This document shows, piece after piece, positions 52,030-60,121 of a stretch of 64,000 bases of DNA. The notes under the pieces were generated by a model. It was not told the origin of the DNA, did no database searches, and was given only the letters and a program-made list of their open reading frames with translations. The stretch comes from Aureliella sp046290675 (lineage in GTDB: Bacteria; Planctomycetota; Planctomycetia; Pirellulales; Pirellulaceae), in the NCBI GenBank assembly GCA_046290675.1, contig JBKAHA010000005.1, positions 248,001 to 312,000 on the forward strand, written 5' to 3'. Numbering within the stretch: position 1 is the stretch's first letter; each line of letters starts with the position of its first letter. Both the position numbers and the translations under genes were made by a program.

Positions 52030-52719
52030 CTACTCGAAGAGCTGGTGAATGATCGGATCCGCAAGACTATCCGCGACGGCATAGACTCCATCAAAACAGT
52101 GATCTTGGCTGTGTTCGCCAGGTACCGCAATGGTGCAGGCGCCTGACTTGAGTCCGGCTTGGCTGCCATGTTGGCTGTCTTCCAGTACTAGCATTTCCTC
52201 TGCCGAGACTCCTAATTTTGCAGCAGCCGCCAGGTAGATGTCCGGTGCCGGCTTGCCGTGAGTAACATCCTCAGCAGTAATGATGAACTCGAAACGTTCG
52301 GTTGCTTGAAGTAGTTCGACGACGCGCGTCGCAAACTTTCGGGTGCTGCTCGTCGCGACGCATTTGGGAATGCGATTTTCTTCCAAGCGATGAAACAGAT
52401 CAAATAGGCCGGGCAATGCCTGCAGCTCTTTTTCGAGGAGTCCCTCAAAGATCACCTCAGATTCGGCGGCAAGGGTCTCTACCGAGTCACTGAGGCTCTC
52501 GAACTCGATCATCACTTGAAAGGCCTTTGGACCGGGGAGCCCCATCATTTCCTTTTTGAGGGCGGGAGTGAACAACTTGCCACGCCGGTGAAGTAATTCA
52601 TCGCCAACTTGCGTATAAAGGTCTTCGGTATTGACCATCAAGCCGTCCATATCGAAGGCGACAGCGCCGATGTGGTGCGCCCATGACTGCTGAGGAACTA
52701 GCCTAAGAGATTGAGGCAT
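52030..52719 (-). CDS. HAD family sugar-phosphatase/phosphatase
   Basis: A 229-residue haloacid-dehalogenase hydrolase of the beta-phosphoglucomutase/GS1 type. Motif I is VAFDMDGLMVNTEDLY (nucleophile Asp), motif II has ATSST, motif III is in HGKPAPDIY (Lys), and motif IV is VLEDSQHG (Asp). A helical cap follows motif I. Substrates are typically small phosphate esters. AAGG eight bases before the ATG supports the start. It converges with the helicase, 18 bases between stops, and has a possible small gene right upstream. Confidence 0.9.
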   Translation of the reverse strand: MPQSLRLVPQQSWAHHIGAVAFDMDGLMVNTEDLYTQVGDELLHRRGKLFTPALKKEMMGLPGPKAFQVMIEFESLSDSVETLAAESEVIFEGLLEKELQALPGLFDLFHRLEENRIPKCVATSSTRKFATRVVELLQATERFEFIITAEDVTHGKPAPDIYLAAAAKLGVSAEEMLVLEDSQHGSQAGLKSGACTIAVPGEHSQDHCFDGVYAVADSLADPIIHQLFE

Positions 52720-52722
52720 CGA

Positions 52723-52914
52723 TCAAACCTTGTTTGCGAAATGAAATGAGACCAACAAACGGGAATTAGCCGGACGCGATTTAGAAACGAGGAGATGACG
52801 AATCGCCTGAAACGCCTGGCTTAAGTTCTTTAGGTTCACCAACGCTGGCTTGTCATCGGTGGGGAAAAGGGCTTGAATGACCCATTCCCTCCCAATTCGT
52901 ACCAGTATTGCCAT
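52723..52914 (-). CDS. Possible small protein upstream of HAD phosphatase
   Basis: A 63-residue frame starting MAILVRIGREWVIQALF and ending three bases before the HAD start, so co-translation is possible. It has no known domain; the composition is plausible for a protein, but it may be a chance frame. A longer start at 52965 would leave only two bases to the divergent start at 52968 and is less likely. Confidence 0.35.
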   Translation of the reverse strand: MAILVRIGREWVIQALFPTDDKPALVNLKNLSQAFQAIRHLLVSKSRPANSRLLVSFHFANKV

Positions 52915-52967
52915 TTCGTGGCCTCCCGCCATCCATCTGAAGCCTCCATCTGACACAGGGTTCATCC

Positions 52968-54203
52968 ATGCTGCATCTTGACGGCGATACCATCGTGGAT
53001 CAGCCAGAGGGACGTCGCGAGAACTTTGTGCCTCTGCATACCCGCGACATTGTGGAGATGCTCGCTAGCCATTCTGCCGTGGAACGGCTAGACGCAGAAC
53101 GCGGCGAACGAGATTTTCGGCAGATTGCTTCTCTGATCTTGGCATTGCTCCACCATCTGTACCGACAGCGTCACGAACAGCTAACTTACATTTACGCGCC
53201 ACTCGATCCAGATCGAGATCGATTGCTGCGGACGGTGCCCACTCCGCAATACCGTGGAGAATTGGTCAACGAGCTGATGGAACGTACGCAGGACGCGATG
53301 CACCGGGCCAACTACCACAAGTTGAGTCCTCAGGACATCCATGAAGCGATGGCCGCGGCGAGCCGCTGGGGCGTTCGAATGCGCGTCAATTTCGCAATGT
53401 TGAGCAAGCTCGAAGTTTACGGTCGCGGACACGTGATCGGTCAACGTGAGGTCCGCCATTGGAGCAATTGGTTTCGCCAAGAGACCGTCGACGTTCCGCT
53501 TTACCAACGCCTGGTTGTAGTATTCCGCACCGCCGATGACCTGAAATCGACGCAGTTCGATTCCCGTCGCGTGTATTTGCGAATGTTCAAGAACGTACCG
53601 AGGCAAGATATCGATATGATGCTGCCCGCGACGGGGGTCCAGATGTCGTGGCTAGATCATTCGAAGATCGTCGTGCCAAGTCTCTATGCAGCTGGCATGG
53701 CGCTTTGGCGTTTTCTGCGTAACGTCATGCTGCTCGCATTTTTCGGAGTCTTCAAGACGCTCGCGTTCTGTGTGCTGATCTGCCTGGCGATCGGATTCGG
53801 ACTTAAGTCTATGTTCACGTATCGAAGTAATACGCAACGGCGATACATGCTCAACATGGCACAGAGTTTGTACTACCAAAATCTTGATAACAATGCTGGC
53901 GTTCTATTTCGTCTCCTCGAGGAGGGCGAACAGCAGGAAGCGAACGAGGCCATCTTGGCCTATTTTGTAGCCACCTTTTTGCTCGCAGATCGGTCGAGTC
54001 TCACGCTGAAAGAGATCGACGATGCCTGCGAGTCATTACTGCGTGAGGCAACCGAAATGGAGATCGACTTTGACGTTGAGCGGACCGCTCGCATGTTGCT
54101 CCGGCTGGGAATCATGTGTGTTGACGGAGATGAATGGACCTCACTGGAGCCTCGCAAAGCAATTGCCAAGCTTGACGAGACTTGGGACAGCTGGTTCACA
54201 TGA
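52968..54203 (+). CDS. DUF3754 (TMEM143-like) membrane protein
   Basis: A 411-residue protein matching DUF3754. The central part contains FVPLHTRDIVEMLA near the N-terminus and VYLRMFKNVPRQDIDMMLP before a membrane hairpin of two adjacent helices (about residues 240-285, NVMLLAFFGVFKTLAFCVLICLAIGFGL). A helical C-terminal domain follows with RSSLTLKEIDDACESLL. The related eukaryotic TMEM143 is mitochondrial and uncharacterised; bacterial members are unknown in function. No Shine-Dalgarno is visible. It is divergent from the small frame and HAD gene. Confidence 0.8.
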   Translation: MLHLDGDTIVDQPEGRRENFVPLHTRDIVEMLASHSAVERLDAERGERDFRQIASLILALLHHLYRQRHEQLTYIYAPLDPDRDRLLRTVPTPQYRGELVNELMERTQDAMHRANYHKLSPQDIHEAMAAASRWGVRMRVNFAMLSKLEVYGRGHVIGQREVRHWSNWFRQETVDVPLYQRLVVVFRTADDLKSTQFDSRRVYLRMFKNVPRQDIDMMLPATGVQMSWLDHSKIVVPSLYAAGMALWRFLRNVMLLAFFGVFKTLAFCVLICLAIGFGLKSMFTYRSNTQRRYMLNMAQSLYYQNLDNNAGVLFRLLEEGEQQEANEAILAYFVATFLLADRSSLTLKEIDDACESLLREATEMEIDFDVERTARMLLRLGIMCVDGDEWTSLEPRKAIAKLDETWDSWFT

Positions 54204-54213
54204 AGTAGCGACG

Positions 54214-54366
54214 GTGAATGCTAGCCGAGCGTTAGCAAAAGAGCCCAGCAAAAAGAGGTTGTCGGAGCTCATGGGCATAACGAAGAAAACCCTTCATGCC
54301 TTGGGGCACAAAGGGTTCATGGATATGGACGGCAGCGCAGACGACGAGCCAGTCATCGTTGTATGA
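54214..54366 (+). CDS. Possible 50-residue protein
   Basis: A GTG-started frame of 50 residues beginning 10 bases after the DUF3754 stop, in a different frame. It has a helical, basic middle (KKRLSELMGITKKTLH) and an acidic end. It is too short for domain assignment. It may be real because it does not overlap another gene, but no Shine-Dalgarno is obvious. Confidence 0.3.
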   Translation: MNASRALAKEPSKKRLSELMGITKKTLHALGHKGFMDMDGSADDEPVIVV

Positions 54367-54429
54367 GCCAACGCATCTCACCCAAGCTCCAGGTCGACTT
54401 GGTGCGATGAAAACTCAAATGTAGCTCTA

Positions 54430-54666
54430 CTACGGCTGGTTCTGGATCGCTTCAGCGCGAGCCTTGTTAATCGCAGCCGTTTCATTGGCCAATTTGTTCT
54501 CAGGTCCAGCTGGGAAATACTGAACGTCGTCGTATAGGTAGTATGGGCTTGGGAGGGTTTGTCCCGCTACCGATACTTGGCAACCGACGGAGGGCGCAAC
54601 ACCTGCGGCAAGTAGCAGACCTAGAAAGGCGTACTTCCAAGCTTGCGGTCGCTTGGTTTGACTCAT
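54430..54666 (-). CDS. Small planctomycete lipoprotein
   Basis: A 78-residue lipoprotein. GAGGAG six bases upstream gives a firm start. The signal segment ends SVGC (Cys 29), a near-lipobox with Ser at -3. The mature part QVSVAGQTLPSPYYLYDDV has the YLYDDVQYFP core I associate with a small family in Planctomycetes. Role unknown. It lies alone between the possible 50-residue protein and the TPR-CHAT gene. Confidence 0.85.
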   Translation of the reverse strand: MSQTKRPQAWKYAFLGLLLAAGVAPSVGCQVSVAGQTLPSPYYLYDDVQYFPAGPENKLANETAAINKARAEAIQNQP

Positions 54667-55002
54667 GGTAATCTCCTCGGCATCCCGCGTTTATATGCTC
54701 AGCCGCCGTCCGGTTCCGTCCTTCCGGCTGGCTGAATCGTTCGACTTCTTCATGTCGACTCGCCGCTCAACCTTTCGCAATCACGGCGAATCTGATCCTT
54801 CAGACCCTCCGCGAGGCAGGCAGTTCGGTAAGCTGTACTGGTTCTATCGGATTTGAGTTGGTCACGAATTAGTTGATTCGCAGGTTTTTGCTGCGAAAAT
54901 GTCAGTGCTAGCATTTGCAGCCGATTGATCGCTCTGCTCCCAAGCGATATGGATGGCCGGTGCGTGAATGGCATCTTCTCTTCAGACCTTTGAGGTGCAC
55001 CC
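54667..55002. other. Divergent intergenic region before the CHAT gene
   Basis: A 336-base gap holding the promoters of the lipoprotein and the CHAT protein. No coding frame or strong dyad is seen. Confidence 0.4.
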
Positions 55003-58000
55003 ATGAGCTTTTCTCGACAATGGAACACGGCAAGATGGGAGGACGGCTCCGATAAGAGTTGGACTGAGTTTTCATTCCAACTGCTTCGCCAGAACCAATG
55101 CAGGTTTGGCGTTCTTGCTTGCTGGTTGGTCTGCGGTTTCTTGTCCACTGGTGACGTGGTTCTTGCTCAAGCGGTAAGTGACCTACCGCGAGCCGAATAC
55201 TACGTGGCTCGAGAGTTGCATGGCGCCGGCAGGATTGCCGAAGCCGCCGAGGGGTTCAACGCGGCGTTATCCCGCGCCCGACGCGTGGGGCAGAATCGCT
55301 GGATCGACAGTGTCCCTCCGATGGTGATGTTGGGTGAGTGCTTCTACGAACGCGGCAACGTGGCTGCCGCTTTGGAGCAGTATGACGCTGCATTGATGTT
55401 GATTCTGCAGAATCAGAATTGGGTTAATGAGCTGCAATATGACTTGGAGCAGTTGCCACTGTTGGATGGATATCCAAAAGACATTGACTGGTTTCAACGG
55501 TCGCGACCTTCACAGCCGGTTGCGATTCCCGAGGCAGTTCAGTTCCTTGTAGATCCGACTCAAGCTCAGCCAACGCCCCAGGGAGGTGTGACCGTTCCCG
55601 TAACGTTGCTCACACGATTGGATGCAACTGAAGTTCTTCGCACTACCGGTATCGCATTACTTCGTCGCTGGCAATTGTTGGGACCGCTTGGAAAACACTC
55701 TCCGCTGTCGCAGCCGATGCGGGACTATTTCGACGGATCGCCAAATGATCCTGTTGCGTGGTTGCAAGGCTCTTGGTCTGTGTTGCGTGGGTTGAGCCGA
55801 CTGTCGATGGGCGGCGCTGATGCCTCGCCGGCGCTCCGGTCCGGAGTTCTTCTTGGAAATCAGTTTGATTACTTTATGTCTCCATTGGCCCTGGTAGCGT
55901 TATCCGCAGCGGAGGCCGAGAAAGGCAATTTTGCGGACGCCATTACGGCACTACAAGATGCGTCGCTTTTTGCAGCTGAGTACGAGCAGCATCTAGAACT
56001 GGGAATGTCGTTAGACGGCCTCGGTGGATTGGCGTCCGCGAGTAGGCGTGCTGATATTCTGCCGTCATTGCAGAAGGCTACAACTTGGTGCACGAAACGA
56101 AGCGTTTATGGTTTCTCGTATGGCGGCGCTTCGGCTTCGGAACTCGGAGTCTATGCCAATCGTTTGGATTTGGCGGAGCGTCTCGGGAATCAAGCTCGCG
56201 CTGCACTTCGTACACGCACGATCTCGTTACCTCGTGCTCAAGCACAGTTGGCGTTTGCAACGGCGCTCCGCAATTTTGCGGGAGACCGCAGTGCGATGGC
56301 GGTTGCAAGTCTCGATTCGGCTTTAAAGCTGATGCGGGGTACGCCGCAAACTGGGGTCGTGGTGGAGTCCGTTTTCCAAACCCAAATGACGCTCGATCTG
56401 TTGGCCGGCAATCAGATTTCTCCTGCCGACGCCGAGCAACTCCTGGATCAACTGCTACGTGAACCAACCAAACTGGATTGGCAGCTTAAGCCGCTCGAGA
56501 CACTGACCGCGATCACGACCGCGAGTATGCCAGCTTTCGTGCGACATCTCGAGCTTGCCTACGCCCGAGGTGACGAGGCGTTGGTCGTCGAGCGTCTAGA
56601 CCGCATTCAGAGGCAGCGCTTTTTCGAAGCACTCCCGCTTGGCGGTAGGTTGTTTGCTTGGCGATCTGCATTGGCTCGGGATCCCAATTCACTAACGCCG
56701 CAGCTGCGACAGCAAGTCCAGCAACTTTTGTTCGGTAACCAGGGATTAGGGAGGGCCAAGGACGAGATCGAACGTTTGGTCGAGGTGCTTCGCAACGGGC
56801 AGATTCCGCTTGATGAACGGCAATTGCCTCAGGATCTGAAAAACGCCCGCATGGAGTTAGGCAAGCTCGCTAGCTCGTTCGAAAATAGGCTCGCGTCGCA
56901 AGCACTCGCGAGGCGTGAAATGCCGCGAATCGTACCTCAAGTCGCCAATCTAGCGCAATTGCAAGCCAGACTGACAGACAACGATTTATTGGTCGCATTT
57001 GTCATGACCGGACGAGGCGTCTTTGGCATCGCAATGACACCGGATAAGCAACATGTCTGGGATATCAAAGACACAACCCTGATCGTCGGTTTGATGAAGG
57101 CTTTGCGTAAAGAGATTGGATTAGGAAGTGAACTGCCACGTACATTGCCATCAAAGGTGATTGCAGCCAACGCAAAATGGCGTACGACCGCTGGCGAACT
57201 TCGAGACGCATTGCTGCCTGCCAACGTACAGGAATGGTCGCACAAAGCGACGCGAATGATTATTGCGCCGAACGGCAAGCTTTGGTACGTTCCGTTTGAA
57301 TTGTTGCCAGACAGTAGTCGCGGCAACGCGCCATTTCTATCGGCTCATCGCGTGACTTACATTCCGACATTGGGAGCACTCGCGACCGCCTATGGGAAGC
57401 AAACCAAGGTGTCTGAGTCCATTGGGTTGGCTGGGTCGTTCTTTTCGCTGGACGAGGAACTTAACAGCGAATTGACCAAGCAGCTTAGCCAAGCCCAGGG
57501 AAAGCACACGTTGGTTCCGCTGAACCAAAAGATTTCGATCCCCGACGGTGGCTGGTTAAAACTGCGTAGTGAAGCGATCTGGATGACAACGCGAATCAAG
57601 ATTACTCCAAGCATTTGGGATACACCTGCGATTCCGCTGGGCAGGTCAAAGCAATCTACGTTCGGCAGTTGGTTGGAAACACCTTTAGTAACTCCCAAAT
57701 CAGTTGTGATGCCCGGGATACAAACTCAGTTTGGGGAGAAAGATTTTGGTACCGGGGACGAAATCTTCCTACCGGCATGTGGCCTCCTATTTAGCGGTAC
57801 CAAATCTGCCGTGCTTGCCCGTTGGCCGGTCGGTGGACGCAGTGCGAGTGCGTTTCTAAGACGCTACCTCGATGAACGCGCTCATCAACCAGCCTCGCTA
57901 GCAATGCGGCGAGCAGCTCTCGCACAATGGCCAGAGGACTTCCTGATCGCGGATGAGCCTGTCTTACTACCTGCGGGAAAGGAAGCGGATGCGCTTACCG

Positions 58001-58065
58001 TTGGTCGGCATCCTGTGTTGTGGTCAAGCTACATTCTATTAGGCGACGATCCTGTGCAGCCCTAG
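55003..58065 (+). CDS. Secreted TPR-CHAT domain protein
   Basis: A 1020-residue protein. GAGGTG five bases before the ATG supports the start. A hydrophobic segment near residues 38-56 should act as signal peptide. The next ~600 residues are helical with TPR-like repeats (YYVARELHGAGRIAEAAEGF and others). A caspase-like CHAT domain covers about 745-1018: ATRMIIAPNGKLWYVPFELLP, then LPACGLLFSGTKSAVLARWPVG with the catalytic Cys near 926. The usual HFAxHG histidine is absent; the aligned stretch near 858 reads AIWMTTRIKI. It may be a catalytically dead protease acting in binding. Convergent with the CRTAC1 gene, 54 bases apart. Confidence 0.85.
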   Translation: MSFSRQWNTARWEDGSDKSWTEFSFQLLRQNQCRFGVLACWLVCGFLSTGDVVLAQAVSDLPRAEYYVARELHGAGRIAEAAEGFNAALSRARRVGQNRWIDSVPPMVMLGECFYERGNVAAALEQYDAALMLILQNQNWVNELQYDLEQLPLLDGYPKDIDWFQRSRPSQPVAIPEAVQFLVDPTQAQPTPQGGVTVPVTLLTRLDATEVLRTTGIALLRRWQLLGPLGKHSPLSQPMRDYFDGSPNDPVAWLQGSWSVLRGLSRLSMGGADASPALRSGVLLGNQFDYFMSPLALVALSAAEAEKGNFADAITALQDASLFAAEYEQHLELGMSLDGLGGLASASRRADILPSLQKATTWCTKRSVYGFSYGGASASELGVYANRLDLAERLGNQARAALRTRTISLPRAQAQLAFATALRNFAGDRSAMAVASLDSALKLMRGTPQTGVVVESVFQTQMTLDLLAGNQISPADAEQLLDQLLREPTKLDWQLKPLETLTAITTASMPAFVRHLELAYARGDEALVVERLDRIQRQRFFEALPLGGRLFAWRSALARDPNSLTPQLRQQVQQLLFGNQGLGRAKDEIERLVEVLRNGQIPLDERQLPQDLKNARMELGKLASSFENRLASQALARREMPRIVPQVANLAQLQARLTDNDLLVAFVMTGRGVFGIAMTPDKQHVWDIKDTTLIVGLMKALRKEIGLGSELPRTLPSKVIAANAKWRTTAGELRDALLPANVQEWSHKATRMIIAPNGKLWYVPFELLPDSSRGNAPFLSAHRVTYIPTLGALATAYGKQTKVSESIGLAGSFFSLDEELNSELTKQLSQAQGKHTLVPLNQKISIPDGGWLKLRSEAIWMTTRIKITPSIWDTPAIPLGRSKQSTFGSWLETPLVTPKSVVMPGIQTQFGEKDFGTGDEIFLPACGLLFSGTKSAVLARWPVGGRSASAFLRRYLDERAHQPASLAMRRAALAQWPEDFLIADEPVLLPAGKEADALTVGRHPVLWSSYILLGDDPVQP

Positions 58066-58119
58066 TCTTGAAGTTGCGCTATGAATCGACCAACTTTCGC
58101 AGATATCAATGGCCGTGGA

Positions 58120-60006
58120 TTAGAGCGCCGTGCCGCTGCCTTCGCTCACTTGGTGCATTTGATTCTTTTTAAGCATAAATGATTCGCTCAGCCCCGACGG
58201 CCAATCAACCTGAAGTTCGATCTGCACTTCGTTCTCCAGCTCGTCCGAGGATCCCAAGCCAAAAGTGACGGCCTTGTCTGCCTGGCTTAGGTAGCTTCGC
58301 GTTGAGATAACCGTCCGTCGCTGTACCGAATCTCCTTGTTTTACGCGGACGACTGCCCCGATGGCGTCACGATTCGAATTCGTTCCGACCAATTGGACAC
58401 GAAGCCAGTCGTGGCCGATTTCGCAATCGTTCCTTAGAAGCAGAGGTTTCGCGCTGTTGGCAACGATGATGAGGTCCTGATCACCGTCACCATCAAGGTC
58501 ACCAAATGCGGCGCCGCGTCCAACACAACGCTCGAACGCATCCGATCCAGCTTCGTTTTCAGTCAGAGCTATAAACTCACTCGCCCCACCTTTCCCCGCA
58601 TTCCAAAAATACTGAGGAGCTTGTTCATAGCGTTGGGTCGATTGAACCTTGGAGATTTCTTCTTCTAGGTGGCCGTTCGCGCAGAAAACATCCAGCCGAC
58701 CATCCAGGTCCAAGTCCGTGAAGCACATTCCGAACGTTAGATTGAGCCGACTCATCGGTCCAATCCCAGTCACCAGAGCTTGGTCAGAGAACGGCGGGTA
58801 GGGGCCACGTGTCATGTAGAAAGAAGACTGTTCGTTGGCAAAGTTTCCTATCGCGATGGTTAGTGAATCATCGTTGCGTATGTAGCCGCAATCAACGCCC
58901 ATAGCTCCTGTCGAATTGCCGCTTCGATCAAAGGCGATTCCCATGGGGATGCCAGATTCAGCGAACTCTTTGCCCTCGAGATTCAGGAACAGAAAATTGC
59001 GGACCGTATCATTGGCTACAACGATGTCCTGCCAACCATCTTGGTCGACGTCAATGGCCGCGACCCCTAGACCTTTGCCGACGGGGACATCCGTGTTTGC
59101 GTTGGTCACGTGAATGCCCATGGCTTCGCTCACATCGCGAAAGTTGCCATTGCCTTCGTTGTGATACAGATAGGATTGTGTGCCGGTAAATGCAGTCGGC
59201 TGTCCGTAAGCTCGTCCTACACCCGTGAGCTTGAATCCAAGAGATTGGTCCAGATCGCGGTTCCAGATCACGTAATTGCAAACGAATAGATCAAGGAGCC
59301 CATCTTTGTCGTAATCGAACCAAGTGGCTCCAGTGCTCCACGCGTCTTTGGCTCCAGCAAGATTGGAGCTGTCTGTCTGGTCTTCAAATCTGCCTTCGTT
59401 GTTGCGGAAGAATTTATTGCCACCGACTGCCGTGACAAACAGATCGGGCCAACCATCGTTGTCGACATCGGCCACCGCGGGACCCATTCCATAAAATGAC
59501 TGGTCCAAGCCGATCTCAGAAGTAACGTCCTTGAACGTAAGTCTTCCATCCTCGGACATTGTATTCTTGTACATGCACAGCGTTCTCGAGGGAGTTGCCG
59601 CTTCGTCCGACCAACTCCAGTTCTCGCCGCCAACGAACAATAAATCCAGATCACCGTCTCGATCGTAATCGAAGATCGCCGTTCCACCTCCCATCGTCTC
59701 GGGAAGCAGCTTCTCGCCCTCCATGCCGCTCGTATGCGTCCAGTCGATTCCGACCGAAGCTGTAATGTTCGCGAATGGAATCTTGGGTGCTTTTTCTTCA
59801 AGTGTTTCCCGTTGCTGTGCAACAACGATCTCAGTTTCTTTTTCCTCGACCACTTCCCGGTTGATCAATTTGCTAGCCCCGAAGATGATCAGCCCAATGC
59901 ACGCGACAGTCGCGATGCCAATCAGGGATCTCCGTAAGGCAAGTCCGATGATTTCATCGTTTTCTTGATCTTCAGATGAAGGAGGCGTTTGGGAATCGTT
60001 TGCCAT
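58120..60006 (-). CDS. CRTAC1-type FG-GAP/ASPIC protein
   Basis: A 628-residue membrane-anchored protein. One N-terminal helix (about residues 29-47) anchors it. The extracytoplasmic part is a seven-bladed FG-GAP/VCBS propeller, with calcium loops such as DYDRDGDLDL, DVDNDGWPDL, DYDKDGLLDL, DVDQDGWQDI, DLDLDGRLDV and DLDGDGDQDL. The ASPIC/UnbV domain closes it (DAIGAVVRVK...VDWPSGLSESF). Such proteins are common in Planctomycetes, often near multihaem or TPR proteins, role unknown. It lies 115 bases downstream of the pentahaem cytochrome gene on the same strand, probably one operon. Confidence 0.9.
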   Translation of the reverse strand: MANDSQTPPSSEDQENDEIIGLALRRSLIGIATVACIGLIIFGASKLINREVVEEKETEIVVAQQRETLEEKAPKIPFANITASVGIDWTHTSGMEGEKLLPETMGGGTAIFDYDRDGDLDLLFVGGENWSWSDEAATPSRTLCMYKNTMSEDGRLTFKDVTSEIGLDQSFYGMGPAVADVDNDGWPDLFVTAVGGNKFFRNNEGRFEDQTDSSNLAGAKDAWSTGATWFDYDKDGLLDLFVCNYVIWNRDLDQSLGFKLTGVGRAYGQPTAFTGTQSYLYHNEGNGNFRDVSEAMGIHVTNANTDVPVGKGLGVAAIDVDQDGWQDIVVANDTVRNFLFLNLEGKEFAESGIPMGIAFDRSGNSTGAMGVDCGYIRNDDSLTIAIGNFANEQSSFYMTRGPYPPFSDQALVTGIGPMSRLNLTFGMCFTDLDLDGRLDVFCANGHLEEEISKVQSTQRYEQAPQYFWNAGKGGASEFIALTENEAGSDAFERCVGRGAAFGDLDGDGDQDLIIVANSAKPLLLRNDCEIGHDWLRVQLVGTNSNRDAIGAVVRVKQGDSVQRRTVISTRSYLSQADKAVTFGLGSSDELENEVQIELQVDWPSGLSESFMLKKNQMHQVSEGSGTAL

Positions 60007-60121
60007 CGGAATTGACTTCTGAATGGGGCGGTAGGGAAAGCGTTGAACTAATGCCCGTAGGAAGCACTCGTATCTTGTGTGCTAACGGCGATACATGCTT
60101 TGAACTAATTTGCTTGCGGTC

